Numbered from the stretch's first letter, positions 45,975 through 58,940 are shown. The stretch: 64,000 nucleotides of DNA from Sequoia sempervirens (GCA_007258455.2 VDFB02358134.1:215249565-215313564), one strand, 5' to 3'. Notes: generated by a model from the sequence alone, not told the origin. Numbers and translations are program-made.

Positions 45975-46900
45975 CTAGGCGCCTAAGCTGAATTGGTAGC
46001 TAACACACTTTTCCAGGAACCCCTGGAAATCACTGAGTAATCCCCAATCACCGTCTTCATTAGGCCCGTCATCTGGTTCCACCAACCCTTCTGTACTTAA
46101 AGATATTTGAGTGGAATCTGTCAGAGGACTGCACAGCACTAGGAGTACTTCGTCAGCACATTCCTTATAGAGCTCGACCTTGTTTTGGTAGGCAAAAGGA
46201 TGGTAATTCCCTAGGTCAGTCTCATAAAACAACACCTCATTAATATTATTGTACTTTGTGATCATGTATTTCATGCGTGGTTCACGGTCGATATAGATTT
46301 GATTTGGTAGCCCCTTCCATGGTAGCCACATGTGAGAAAGGTCTGTGGCAGTATATCCATTCAGTGCCTTGGTGAACTCCCTTCCCAAGATGATTCCATA
46401 TGCATCAGGAATGTCTGCCACTTGAATATCAATGACTTTTTGTATCCTTGGGTCTATGGCTATTTGCATTAGGATCTGATTTATTTCTCCTACGATGATA
46501 ATCTTTGTTTTGTCCAGCTAGGTCACCTTCCTCCTTAAAGGCATGGGGGTGATGCCAAGGGCATGACATTGGCAGATGCTCCTGAGTCGAGCAAGCAGTT
46601 ATGCAGGTTCTTCCCAAAGATTCTAATGGTGGTCAGAAAAGTGGGAGTTTCCAATCTCCCTTGGAAGATGCCCGTAGGCGTATCCACGTGAGCTACTTGA
46701 CCCTTGTTCTTATCACTGCCTTTATCCCTATTCTGCTTAAAGGGTAGGTCCTTGGAAAACTGCCTACTACTCTGCTCTGGTTCCTTTTCAATTTGTTTAC
46801 TCATAGATTGATTTATAGGGATATCCTTCCTTTTTCTGGTATTATCCTGTATCTCTGGTTCTTTCCTAGGCTCTTCAAAGGTAACCCTCTTAATTGGCAT
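45975..46900 (-). pseudogene. Aspartic protease of C
   Basis: CLLDSGASANVMPL carries the catalytic DSGA (about 46570), and YGIILGREFTKALNGY (about 46390) is the C-terminal ILG flap region. One frameshift separates the halves near 46500. It would process Gag-Pol. It is of a different subtype from A's DGGAG protease. Confidence 0.8.
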
Positions 46901-46921
46901 TTCTTGCGTTGTACTAGAAGA

Positions 46922-49323
46922 TGGGTTCCATTAAGGACCTTAAAGAAGGCATGCCTTATAGCAGGGACTTTGAGTAATTCAAAGGCTGACAAACTGATTT
47001 TTATCCTTTTGAACTCTTCCGCCATGTACTCACTCATTTGCTCAATTTCTAAAATGAAAGTCTGGCCTATGGCAGAACTAGGAGATTGGACTTTCGTTTG
47101 ACTAGACAAATTTTGGGATTGGCCTTGAGGCTGATTTTGTGACTGGTTTTAAGGCTCATTCTTGTTGAGGTATTAGGTAGGTATATGGGGAAGTCCAGGG
47201 TTGTTGCTAGCATTAGAATCAGGTGGAGTGGTAAAATTGTTTGGCGGGGTAGAAGTTGTAAAGGGTCCACCCGCCTGTCTATTCCTAAGGAAGTAGGGAG
47301 TCGACCTTTGATGGAACATGCGGACCTTATCTAAAAATGGCTCCTCTTCATCTAGTAGACCATTATCTACTGAATCAAAAAGTTGAGCCAAGGTTTTCTC
47401 GTTACTTACTTCTTGCACTTCTTCACCCTTAACAGGAGTAGGCTCGACTTTGGGCTCGTTGCAGTCACCTCGCGGAAACGACATTTGATTAACTACGAGA
47501 CAAGAGGAATCGTATGGCTCAGATGGGACGATGTCCCTACAGCTAGCATTGTCTACTACATTATGCACTTCCACTTGGAATATTTTAGCGGCTATCTGGA
47601 ATTCAGGGCAATCCAACTCAGAATGTCTGCTCGTTTTATGAATCCTGCACCATCCGGACAAGACTGCCTCGACAAGGTATACTCCACTGGTCATTTTTTT
47701 GTTGCTTGCTGGTTGATCGAAAGGCATAGGGACACCTCCGTTATTGGGCCTAGTGTTCCATGTGTGATTCTGCCTCTAAGAAGGTCTCATTTCTGAATTC
47801 TAATTAGCATTTTTCCCCCTATCATAGTTCTACCCAGAGGAAGTGCTTGCTTCTCGATTATCTCTATTATCCCTATTGTCCCGGTTAAGGTTGGCTTGGA
47901 AATTATGCTGGGAAGTCTGTAACTGATTATTCTAATTTTTTAGGTGCATCATTTCCATGGACATTTTTTTATCATCTCAGTCAGTTCTTCTAACTTGTCT
48001 TTCTTGGTCCCATTCCCAGGCGACGGTGCCATATTTTGGAGAAAAGTGGGTGGGACTGTTGGTTGATTCTGATAAGCTGGAGGAAATTTTGGTCCTAAAA
48101 GGTACAATGGCACCTGGGGCTGCTAGGAATACACCTGTTATTGTGGAGTAGCCTGAAAATAGTTATACTGTGGTTGAGGCTGCGAATAGGAAGGCACGGG
48201 AGGCGCATAATTCAGTGGCTGCCCTAGAAGTGGGACAATGGGCAACTGAGGCACTTGATTCATAAGAGGGGTCTGATGAGTGAATGCCTGATTCAGTCCT
48301 TGAATCTGCATCGAGTGAGCTACCGGCCCCAAAGAAGGCAGCAGGCCAGAGATATTCTGCCCCAAATCTGCACTGGTGACAACAACCTCTATATAGGCGG
48401 TCACTAGGGTAGTGAGTAGTGGGTGCATCCTTTTCACCAAAGCCGATGTGAGGTTATCTAATGCTTTATAGTAGATATGGAGAGCCACAACATCATTATG
48501 AAGGTACGAGTCCTAAAGCCTTGTATAGGTCTGATAAAAATGATCATTGAAGGACCCAATAGGTTCATTGACTTCCCTTCTGACAGACATAAACTGCTGG
48601 TAAAGTTTTAAAGGGCTGATGAGAATCTTATATTTCTGCAGGAAGGTAGTCTTCATCAAATTTCATGAGGTAATGGATCCCCTTAGCAGATTGATCTACC
48701 AATAGAAGACTTTTTCCCCCAACAAATGTGGAAAAAGGTGGCATGCGACATCCTCATAATCGACTTGAATTTCAGTGATGGTCGTCTTAAATATTTTGAT
48801 ATGTTCCTCAACTGTTCTCTGTAGGTCGCAAGGATGGAATTTCAAACAAAATCCCTATAGATTCTTGGGCATATTATGATAAGCTGTGAAATGTATCAGT
48901 GAAGGGTTATGTGCTAACCAATCCATGGAGGGTGGCCGAGGTGGTATCTGCAGTTGTAAAATGGCAAGTTGGGGTTGTATCCGTGATAAAATAGCAATCT
49001 GGGACTGCACTTGAGCTGCGGTTGAATGGGCTGTGCCCTGGGTTGGAAGGGCCGGGAGAGGAGCAATCCCCTGGCTGCCGAAGATAGGTGTAAATGCAAT
49101 TTGAGATGGTTAGGTGGAAGACAAAGGCCAACCGAATGAAGGTGAGGGTGGAATGAAGGAAGAGGAAGAGGGAACGCTACTTCCCTTAACTCATTTTGCC
49201 CTTGTAGCAGGCTGCAATTCTTCAAATTCTCCCTTGTTTGGTGTTGACCATAGAACTCTTTGAAATATTTCTAGGGAGAATGATCCAATTCGATCCAACT
49301 TCACTCTTTACCTTTAGCGCCAT
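46922..49323 (-). pseudogene. gag: gag of element C, degraded
   Basis: The first ATG after the primer site is 49323 (MALKVKSEVGSNW), but this frame stops within 31 codons. The frame then shifts repeatedly. Recognisable parts: a capsid-like segment (about 48900-48500, with HLLGEKVFYW), a Pro/Gln-rich segment (QLPIVPLLGQPLNY, about 48230), the zinc-knuckle-like WCRIHKTSRHSELDC (C-X2-H-X4-H-X4-C, about 47650), and a spacer ending SAFELLKVPAIRHAFFKVL (about 46960) before the protease. C's gag starts close to the PBS, unlike A and B with their 4-kb leaders. Confidence 0.7.
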
Positions 49324-49340
49324 ATTCCCAATGTGTCAAG

Positions 49341-49357
49341 CCCCCCTTCTAGCGCCA
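49341..49357 (-). other. Primer binding site of element C
   Basis: TGGCGCTAGAAGGGGGG on the minus strand, ten bases inside the LTR. It is the same type as in A and B, although the rest of C is only distantly related. Confidence 0.8.
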
Positions 49358-49367
49358 GTTTTGTTAA

Positions 49368-50065
49368 TGTGTTTTTTATGCACTTTTCAACACAAGTAAT
49401 GCATAGATGCACTACCTCTCTTGAAAGACAATCTTCCACAATCAGATTACAGAACACAACCCCAAAGTCTCTAATGTCAGGTCTTGATAGTGCTTGGAAT
49501 ATCTCAGTTGTTTGATGTGATTTGCTAGAATCACAAGGCGGTCTTACATAGGTAATACAAAGCATAGGAAGTTGGATCTTGAAATGGAGTTTTTAAGATA
49601 GGGAAGTTATTGTGCATTCTGCTGTAGGTTCAAACAGCATTCGCAAACTCCATGTTTATCATTGGATTTAGCTTTACAATGTGCAATGAACATTAGCATA
49701 GGTTACTCATTAAATAAAATGAAAAAGGGTAGAGAAGAGAGGAGGTTCCTGGATCTGCAACTAATTATGAACAGTGATGATGGAGTTCCTGCAATGGACA
49801 GCTTCTTGAAACAATATTCTACTTAACCAGAAATCTCACAGTCTCATGGAATTTGTGCTATCTTCTAAGGTCTGCAAATGTTTCATCTGTCATTCACCAT
49901 ATGCATGCATGAACAAAGATGAAAGTATGGAGCAGCTTTGGATTTAAGTCCAGATTAACTTTACACAGCCATCTACCATCAGCAAACAACAAAAATTATG
50001 GACTAAGAAGTCATCAACACAACAAGAATTTTCAAGATCACAGGACAATAATCCTAAAATCCACC
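49368..50065 (-). repeat. 5' LTR of element C, part left of D
   Basis: Matches 9136-9834 with about 24 differences in 458 compared positions. D interrupts it after CCACC (50061-50065). Confidence 0.9.
50061..50065 (+). repeat. Target site duplication of D, left
   Basis: CCACC, repeated at 58754-58758. The undisturbed site is visible in the C 3' LTR as AAATCCACCAAAGC near 9825-9840. Confidence 0.85.
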
Positions 50066-52052
50066 TGTTGGTCATTTTTCTTGTTTAGGAAAACAACTAA
50101 CCAGCAGGTCTGTGCAAACACCTATGAGCTTTCCAAGCTCAATGCCTGAATGTTCGTTAGACAGATGGCCAATAGACAAGATGCAACACTTGTGGCTACT
50201 ATCTCGTTCACTTCAGGCTCTGCAAGACCCTGGGGGTAATCCCTTGAACAAAGCAGATTCAATCTCCTAATAGCAGATATACCAAGGTTCACTCAGAGTT
50301 GGCTTCCTTTGAGAAAACAATTTATATCCTGCTGAGAATGATAAAACAGATATAGTATAACATGAAACAAAATTGACTAATTAAAATATTTGTTATCTAA
50401 TTGAATAACCAGGTTAGTGAAGATATAAAAACTATCACCAGATTAGTGCCAATATCCTTGGGCAAGGAGTCATGAAAATGCGCAATAGAAGGGGTATTTA
50501 ACTCTGGAAACCTAAGCCTTTATGAATTTAACCTTATTAACCCATGAACCAGTGATTGAAACTATCAAAATTCTTATCAAATCCCTTAATAATGCATAGA
50601 AAACTCTAGGTTGATTAATGCAATTTAACTCATTTTCCTTAAACAAGAGCATCAACCAGAACCAAAAAATGAAATGATCCTTGATCATTTAGTTTCATTA
50701 AAATTTCATACACACCATTACAAGGAGAGATTTTTAAATTCAATTAGTCATATTCATGATTCCATTCATATCCAGAAACCTTACATTCAGTGAAATATGC
50801 CCTAGATCCCAAAGATTAACAATAATCTGATTTTCCCTAAGTGTTCTTGCTTGAAATCGAGCCCTAGCTACCCAACCAGAGATAACTAGTTCCCTTTACG
50901 ATTTTTTTTAAACTGTCATCGAACCCCTACAAATTGGAAAGAAAATACATTTATATAGCCAAGGTCACCAGTCAACATGAGTCTATGTGGACACCAACAA
51001 AAACCCTAACAGCCTTAGAAAACATCAAGCAACTCGGCCACGAACCTCCACCAACCAATCTGAATCATCTTGAAAGCTCCTGTCAGGTGGAACTGGGAGA
51101 ATGTCACACAACTAGGTCTAAACGAGCAAGTACAAGAAAGGGAAGCCATAGCAGTCAAACCAGGAAGGTACACAGACCATGCCATCCAGGAAATCCATGG
51201 GTGCGATCATCACAAATCTAGAGGCCACAAATGCAGAAGCTATCCATCTCAACCACCTATCCACCTCAGAGAACCCGTTGCCCCAGTTCTGCAATTAATT
51301 TCATCCTCTGTCGCACCAACTCGCACGAGCAATCGATGCTCAAGACCAAAATGGAGTCACCATGTTGATCCCAAGTGAGATCCTCATTGTCATTCTCAAG
51401 CCCAAACAGGTGACCAACCACATTGAATACATCCTGAAATTGATACACATCGGTCACCTCCCCAGTAGACCCGTCAGCCAGACATCATGGCGAAGTCACC
51501 GCGGCCGAAGGGAGACATACCAAAGTCATCAAGCACATCGGCTAGATAGAAGGAACTCAGAGAGACGTCTCCTGAAGACCACACATCATACCGAGGGGTC
51601 AACACAATCGACGAGATAGACAATGGTCGAGGAGACATCTCCTTGACACAATGAACACAGGCCGACGTAGACTTTGGGGAGACAAGCTGGGGTCACCAAG
51701 AGGTTAGCCCGAGGACCAAAAGTCACAACAAAGGCAACATGGGGCTGGTAGTGAATGGAAGACGGGGCTCAAGGGGACCATTTAAGGTAAAATGAAATAG
51801 GCGGACAGGTCACCAACGAAAAAGAACAAACAGCCAAAAAGGAAAAGAACACGGCAGACCCAAATGGAGAAAACAAAAACCCCAGCCAGGGTTTCAACCC
51901 ATGAAGGAAATAGGAAGGTGAGACAAAAGAACCAAAGGGAAAAACACCAGAAGCAAAATCCAACACGCCAAGCTCAACCCTCGTGGGAGCCCACTTTACC
52001 CACATGCCAAAATGAAAAACACCCCATAGCTAGAGTTTTATCATGAAAAACA
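50066..52052 (-). repeat. 3' LTR of element D
   Basis: 1987 bp. On the plus strand it begins TGTTGGTCATTTTTC and ends ATCATGAAAAACA. The frames within it are not conserved between the two copies. TATA box CTATATAAAT at 50949-50958 on the minus strand. Confidence 0.9.
50949..50958 (-). promoter_or_regulatory. TATA box in D 3' LTR
   Basis: CTATATAAAT on the minus strand; the 5' LTR copy is at 57605-57614. Confidence 0.6.
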
Positions 52053-52299
52053 TAGGTTCCATTTGGGGGATGTATGCCCCTGGTGGGCATAGCAAGAATC
52101 AAGATCACTGGGAGTGTAGACCAAACAGAAAAGACCAAAACAAACTAGGAACTAGCCCAGACAGAGCCAGTAGACACAAAAAGAAAACAAAACAGAAAGA
52201 AAATCCTAAGCTAACGTTCATGGATAAGATACTTCAGGAGAAGTATAACTTCAAGAACTGTCCATGAACTAGCAATTCAAGAATCTCACCTGTTAGAGC

Positions 52300-53346
52300 C
52301 TAAAGAACATATGAATCTACTCCCCACTTGCTGCTGATCACAAATGGACCTAGCCAGATTGCATCAAATTTGCCATGTTTTCCCTTATCTTCCAATCTGG
52401 CATTCCATAATAAGACCAAATCTCCTATCTCAAAATTCCTTGCAGTTATCCTTTTTTCATACAGATTCTTCACTTGCATTTGCAACTTGGCATTTCTCCT
52501 TTGAGCATCCCTTCTAGTCTCATCTAGCTCTGTGAGAGCATCCATTCTCAATTGCATCTCACTGTCAATTTCATCATCATAAACCTGGATAAACTTGTAC
52601 ATCTCTATCGGGTTGTTTTGGGGCAATCTAGCACCTATCCCATAAACTAAGTCAAATGGGGCACAACCTATTGCCCTTTTCACAGTTACCCTATCTGCCC
52701 AGAGTGCCAATTTCAATTTAGAATCCCATGCCCTTTTGTTCTGGTCCAGGATTCTCTTGATGATATTCATCAAGCTCTTGTTGCTTGACTCAGCTTGTCC
52801 ATTTCCTTGTGGATGGTATGGTGATGAGTAGGAGATCTGGATATCATATCTTTCACAAAATTCAGTATATTCCTCAGATCTGAAACACATAGCATTATCA
52901 GATACAATTCTCTCTGGGCATCCAAACCTTGTCAAAATGTTATTCATCAAAAATTCAATCACCACTTTGCTAGATGCTTTCTTTGTTGGGATTGCTTCCA
53001 CCCACTTGGTAAAATAATCAGTGGCTACCAATATCCAGGAGTGGCCTCCATTAGCTTTGCATGATATCTCACCTATGAAGTCAATGCCCCAAGTCTGGAA
53101 TGGAGATTGCATTGCAACTGGTCTAAGAGGAAGGTTACCAGAGAATTTCAGCTTACCAGAGAAACGTTGACAAGCATCGCATGTCTTCACAAATTGATGG
53201 GCATCTTTAAATATAGTAGGCCACCAAAATCCAGCCCTCATTACCTTGTGTGCAATTGTTTTGGCCATGTAATGTCCTCCACAGGCTCCACCATGTGTTT
53301 CCTTTAGAAGTTCCAATGCCTGATTTTGATCCACGCATTTCAGCAT
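52300..53346 (-). CDS. Integrase of element D, open frame of 348 codons
   Basis: HHCC finger from THGGACGGH to CDACQRF (residues 16-62). DDE core with WGIDFIGE (about 87), VSDNAMCF (about 149) and GNGQAESSNK (about 183). C-terminal IWLGPFVISSKWG at about 328-340. No stops, unlike the rest of this element. The ATG lies in the usual LLRCVD-type block at the start of the finger, so it is probably an internal Met left by the deletion that joined Gag to integrase, not an evolved start. The frame differs from gag, so a Gag-integrase fusion is not read through. Confidence 0.85.
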   Translation of the reverse strand: MLKCVDQNQALELLKETHGGACGGHYMAKTIAHKVMRAGFWWPTIFKDAHQFVKTCDACQRFSGKLKFSGNLPLRPVAMQSPFQTWGIDFIGEISCKANGGHSWILVATDYFTKWVEAIPTKKASSKVVIEFLMNNILTRFGCPERIVSDNAMCFRSEEYTEFCERYDIQISYSSPYHPQGNGQAESSNKSLMNIIKRILDQNKRAWDSKLKLALWADRVTVKRAIGCAPFDLVYGIGARLPQNNPIEMYKFIQVYDDEIDSEMQLRMDALTELDETRRDAQRRNAKLQMQVKNLYEKRITARNFEIGDLVLLWNARLEDKGKHGKFDAIWLGPFVISSKWGVDSYVL

Positions 53347-53378
53347 GACCCGTTTAGTCTAGCTACATCATCCTTCAC

Positions 53379-56300
53379 CTAGCCTGCACTTGTTTCAGGT
53401 CTTTGAGCTTCCATTTTGGGTTGATTGTTCCCAGCAATGCTCTTGATTACTGCCATTGTTTTATGCTTATGGCCATCGAACCTCATCATCTCGAGGAGTG
53501 GGACTGTGACCTTTATCTGAGATAGGACCTGAAACATGTCAACTAGTGCATAACTTGGAATCTCTGGGAATATAACTTCATGAGAAGTCAATGCATCTAT
53601 TTTCTTACTGTCACTTTGATTTGTAGGCCTCAATTCTTTCATCCTTGTATCTGATGAAGTAGCTTCACTAGTTATCTTAGCTTTGTGATTATTTTTAGCC
53701 CAAATTCTTGGCTCTTTGACTTCCTTAGCTTTGGTACTAGTTTTTATGTTTTTAGCTCTAGTCCCTTTAGGATCAGTATCACCTTCTTTAATGAATATTC
53801 CCCCTTGGTGACCTGGATTAGCCTTTACCACCCTATTTCTTAGGTGAATATCACTTCTAGCCTAAGCTCTGGCGGTCAATGAAACTACATACCTTTCTAT
53901 GTCTTCATTAGAAGGTCTCCTCAAAGAAATGCCACAGGTTTCAAGGTTGTAAGTAGTAAACTGATCATCTCCTTCTCCATCAGAAAATACTTGTTGCTGA
54001 TGAAGAAGACTTTCTTGTCTTTGTATATCTGTCTCATTTGTATCAGCACCACAGTCAGAGGAATATTCCTCATACTCCAAATCTGACTTGGTCATGAACA
54101 CATTTGAAGTCTCATTAGGATTGACAGGATAATCACCTTCCTCATAACTGCCTTGCTTTTCTTCCATTACCTTGGCTGCAACAGCACACTGATGTGAGGA
54201 GTGTGGCATTTCACAGGCATCACACCATGGCAGATCATCTACCATGTTTGAGGTATTCTTCTATAGTGGATCAGGCACTCCATGGAAGTTCCTCTGATTA
54301 TTTTGGATAGGCCTCCCATTATTCCAGTTAGTGTGATATGGATAGTCTTGCAACCTTGGGGGCCTCTCATTCCTTTGAAATTGAGGCTTTTCAGCCTTTG
54401 CTTGTTTCTGTAACAAACTCAAAACTTGATCCCACACTATTTTTGGTGCTGCATCTTTGACCCCTTTCTCATTTGAAGGCTTAGAAGCTTTGGTAAGCCT
54501 GGGATCATCTCTCCTACCCATCTTACTAGATGCTCTTCTATTATTTTCAATGTTTACAGCCATCCTCTAAGCCTCTTGTAGGGATTGTGGGTCTTTGTCT
54601 CTGAGCAAGTAGCACATCTTGCTGTCATAGGCATTAAAGTAAGTAAACATACATGATCTTTCATTAGGTTGGAGAGAAACAAGGACCTTAGCCATTGCTT
54701 TCTTTAATCTTGCATTAAATTCAGTAGCCATTTCATTATGTCCCTTTGTGATGTTATTAAAATCATGTAGCCTGAACCTTGGATCAGTTTGGTCTCCATA
54801 CTATTCTCTAAAATTTTTGAAGGAGTTCTTAGAGTCAATGCTCAAATCAGGCAGACTTTTGTACCAATCCTTAGCATCTTCTGTAAGAGACTGCATAAAG
54901 TACTTCATGGCTACATCCTCCTCCCATAACTCAAAATCCTCCAAAAAACTTTGAAAAGCTTTAAGGTGATCCTAACCACTAATAGCATTATTGCCTACAA
55001 ACTTTGGCACATCTTACCTAGCCTTGTCAAGCACTGGATTTGGGTAACTAGGGGTATCATCAAAACATAACTACCTGTATCTGTCAGTATGTGTCACTCT
55101 TCTTCCCACTGGTCTTCTTTCTTCACCTTGAGTATCACTGTCTCTTTGTCTTTCATTTTGATGACCTGATTATTGACCTTGAGGCTCTTGTAGATCAACA
55201 AAATGGACAACTTTTTCATGACCTCTAGGGGGTGGAAGGGAGTTGGAAGGATTATCTTTGGGTGAGCTTCTATCACCATTATTAGGGTTTGAAGAAACAG
55301 ATTGACCACATGTGTTCTGAGCATCAGGGACAAGATCCTTCAAAGTAGATTCTAGAAAACTAAGCTTCCTCTTCATCTCTTTGTTTGCTGCAAGCAACTC
55401 CATCTCCCTTGTCTTTCTCTCCAACTCCTCATTTTCTCTCATTAGCTTATCAAAAAGTGAGGCAGTGTTATTTTGATCTGTGTTCTTCTTAGCACCTCCT
55501 TCATTTATCCTTACTCCTTCATTTCCTCTCTTTTCCTGCATAGGACGCTTACCTTTGTCCACATTTTGAGGCTGTTTACTGGTATTTCTAGGAGGAGGAA
55601 TAACATGTTCCTCAACCCTATGACTTTGAGGTTTATTTGTGGTCTTATTGACTAAGGGATCAGAGAGAATCCTTCCTAAGGTTTCAAGTAATCCTAGGGT
55701 GTCTTCCTCATTTTGTTGGGCTGCCAATCTATCCATGGCTTCCATCTCTTTTAACCTTCTATGCAGCCCATCCCTCTTATCTATAGCATCTCTAATCTTT
55801 TTCTATTTTGCTACTTCTCTTTGTTTCCTGCTCTCATTTAGTGTAGCTATTTGTTGACTAAGCCTTTGTATGTCATCAGAGATCTCATCCTCATCGGGTA
55901 ATGTAGACTCTCTATCAGAAGTTGTACTAGCAGTTTGGTATGGGTTGTGGGAATAATCATCTCCAGTTGATGAATCATTTGGGACATGGGTAGCCCTAAA
56001 AGGTATAGGCGTGGGGAATTCTATGGTCCTAGCATGCCGGGTATTCCTATTATTCCCTTGGAATCTACCCCTTCCCCTTTGTTGTATGGCATTTTGGCCA
56101 TGATCTGATGAATATTCATTTACAATATTTTTCATATGCACTTCCCCTCTCTCATTGGGTACATTATCATCTAAATTTACCAAATCTCTTTCACTTTGTG
56201 AACCGAAATGAGAAGAAACTTGATGTTCAGGGGTGGGATGCAATGTAGACATACCTTTTTGTGCTGGTTTTCCCTTCACCCATTTTCCTTTGTTTCTAGG

Positions 56301-56471
56301 CAACTCTTCTTCCAGCTCCTGCTCTGGATGGTTTCTGTAATAACCTCGTGTTCTCCTCATTTGAACTAGGATTCCTTCAGCCTTCTTGACTCTCTTTGAA
56401 TTTCTGCTCTGAACTTCTTTTATATCTTTAAATATTGGTTTGCACTGGTACAAAGACTTCAGAGTTGCCAC
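53379..56471 (-). pseudogene. gag: gag of element D, degraded by stops
   Basis: One frame from 56471 with stops but no frameshift. N-terminal acidic/basic part (56471-55806) with RGRGRFQGNN. A coiled-coil-like region (LMRENEELERKTREMELLAANKEMKRK in relatives of this type, about 55440-55360). Capsid with QSFLEDFELWEEDVAMKYF-like text (about 54940-54880) and FNARLKKAMAKVLVSLQP (about 54720-54670). A zinc motif, WCDACEMPHSSHQC (about 54220). A Gag-protease spacer, SQIKVTVPLLEMMRF (about 53500). The sequence stops at KDDVARLNG just before integrase. Confidence 0.8.
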
Positions 56472-56700
56472 CCAAGCTTCTTGGGACAGATCAGTAACAA
56501 TGGTGTTACTTTTTGGAATACAACAAGACTTTCAAAGCTTGGTAACTACAACTTGACAACAATAAGACTAGGAATCACTCAGGAATATAAACACAAAGGT
56601 AGAGACATAAGCTATACTCAACCAATGTTCTCAAATAACCGACTCTATGAAAAAAGTGTGGGATAAAACAACTTGGAGATTCTATTCAATATGAAATAGG
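56472..56700 (-). other. Short leader of element D
   Basis: About 230 bp between PBS and the gag frame; nothing else seen. Confidence 0.6.
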
Positions 56701-56720
56701 GCTCCCCAGTGGAGTTGCCA
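56701..56720 (-). other. Primer binding site of element D
   Basis: TGGCAACTCCACTGGGGAGC on the minus strand, three bases from the LTR. It is of a different type from A, B and C. Confidence 0.85.
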
Positions 56721-56723
56721 TCT

Positions 56724-58708
56724 TGTTGGTCATTTTTCTTGTTTAGGAAAACAACTAACCAGCAAGTCTGTGCAAACACCTCTTAGCTTGCCAAGCTCAA
56801 TGCCTGAATGTTCATTAGACAGATGGCCAACAGACAAGATGCAACACTTGTGGCTACTATCTCCTTCACTTCAGGCTCTGCAAGACCCAGGGGGTAATCC
56901 CTTGAACAAAGCAGATTCAATCTCCTAATAGCAGATATACTGGGGTTCACTCAGAGTTGGCTTCCTTTGAGAAAAAAATGTATATCCTGCTAAGAATGAT
57001 AAAACATATATAGTATAACATGAAACAGAATTGACTAATTAAAATATTTGTTATCTAATTGAATAACCAGGTTAGTGAAGATATTAAAACTATCACTAGA
57101 TCAATGCCAATATCCTTGGGCAAGGAGTCATGAAAATGTGCAACAGAAGGGGTATTTAACTCTGGAAACCTAAGACTTTATGAAGTTAACCTTATTAACC
57201 CATGAACCATTGATTGAATCTATCAAACTTCTTATCAAATCCCTTAATAATGCATAGAAAACTCCAAGTTGATTAATGCAATTTAACTCATTCCTTAAAC
57301 AAGAGCATCAACCAGAACCATAAAATGAAATGATCCTTGATCATTTAGTTTCATTAAATTTTCATACACACCATTACAAGGAGAGATTTTTAAATTCAAT
57401 CAGTCATATTCATGATTCCATTCATATCCAGTAACCTTACATTCAGTGAAATATGCCCTAGATCCCAAAGATTAACAATAATCTGATTTTCCCTAATTGT
57501 TCTTGCTTCAAATCGAGCCCTAGCTACCCAACTAGAGATAACTAGTTCCCTTTACAATTTTTTTTAAACTGTCATTGAAACCCTACAAAGTGGAAAGAAA
57601 ATACATTTATATAGCAAGGGTCACCAGTCAGCATGAGTCTACGTGGACACCAATAGAAACCCTAACAGCCTCATAAAACATCAAGCAACTCGGCCACAAA
57701 CCTCCACCAACCAATCTGAATCATCTTGAAAGCTCCCGTCAAGTGGAACAGGGAGAATGTCACACAACCAGGTTGAAATGAGCAAGTACAGGAAAGGGCA
57801 GCCATGGCAGTCAAACTAGGAAGGTACACAGACCATGTCGTCCAGGAAATCCGTGGGTGTGATCATCACAAATCCAAAGGCCACAAATGTAGAAGCCATT
57901 CGTCTCAACCACCTATCCACCTTAGAGAACCCATTGCCCCAGTTCTGCAATTAATTTCATCCTCTGTCTCACCAACTCGCACTAGCAATCGAGGCTCAGG
58001 ACCGAAATGGAGTCACCATGTTGATCCCAAGTGAGATCCTCATTGTCATTCTTGAGCCCAAACAAGTGACCAACTGCATTGAATACATCCTAAAATCAAT
58101 CCACATCGGTCACCTCCCCAACAGACCCATCGGCCAGACATCATGGCGAAGTCACCGCAGCCGAAGGGAGACATACCGAAGTCATCAAGCACATTAGCCA
58201 GACAAAAGGAACTCGGGGAGATGTCTCCTGAAGACACCGCATCATACCAAGGGGTCAACACAATCGACGAGATAGGCAATGGTCAGGGAGACATCTCCTT
58301 GACACAATGAACACAGGTCGATGTAGACTTTGGGGAGACAAGCCGAGGTCACCAAGAGGTTAGCCCGAGGACCAAAAGTCATAGCAAAGACAACGCAGGG
58401 CCGGTAGCGGATGGAAGATGCGGCTCGAGGAGACCATTTAAGGTAAAATGAAACGGGTGGATAGGTCACCAATGAAAAAGAACAAATGACCAAAAAGAAA
58501 AAGAACACGGCAGACCCAAATGGAGAAAACAAAAACCCCAGCCAGTGTTTCAACCCATGAAGGAAACAGGAAGGCGAGACAAAAGAACCAAAGGGAAAAA
58601 AACTAGAAGCAAAATCCAACACGCCGAGCTCAACCCTCGTGGGAGCCTACTTTACCCATGTGCCAAAATGAAAAACACCCCATAGCTAAAGTTTTATCAT
58701 GAAAAACA
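56724..58708 (-). repeat. 5' LTR of element D
   Basis: 1985 bp, matching 50066-52052 at about 95%. Confidence 0.9.
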
Positions 58709-58753
58709 AGAGTACACAACTAGGCAATGAGAGAACTATAAATGGAACTAACA
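58709..58753. other. 45-bp extra sequence at the outer end of D's 5' LTR
   Basis: Lies between the last base shared by the two D LTRs (58708) and the right CCACC. It is absent from the other LTR junction and from the empty C LTR near 9830. On the minus strand it starts TGTTAGTTCC, so it could be a true LTR start lost from the 3' copy, or filler added at insertion. Confidence 0.6.
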
Positions 58754-58758
58754 CCACC
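58754..58758 (+). repeat. Target site duplication of D, right
   Basis: CCACC, then AAAGTAAGG, where the C LTR resumes. Confidence 0.85.
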
Positions 58759-58940
58759 AAAGTAAGGAATCAGTTAACTAGAACAGCAATAAAACCTAAG
58801 TTAAACATCTAACAATGGAGATTGAATCAAGCAACATGTGAGAAACTCAGAAAATGCACCAAGTCAATGTCTTTTCTTTATAAATTTCTGCAGCATGCCT
58901 TTACAACAACTCAAATCCCTTTGCAAATGAGAGGAGAGCT

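Larger units (their letters stand above)
50066..58753 (-). mobile_element. Element D: internally deleted Ty3/gypsy retrotransposon
   Basis: 8.7 kb, minus strand: 5' LTR (58708-56724), PBS, gag (56471 to about 53380), integrase (53346-52300), short 3' part, 3' LTR (52052-50066). Protease, RT and both RNase H domains are absent. The LTRs differ at about 24 of 470 compared positions (about 5%). A 45-bp stretch outside the 5' LTR lies within the target duplication. Confidence 0.85.

Noticed and set aside
9136..49367. Reading G and C as one element with a gag-like frame after pol
   Set aside because: G has its own polypurine tract and LTR start at 11254, and the C LTR sequence resumes exactly at 10058, so G is an insertion in C's 3' LTR.
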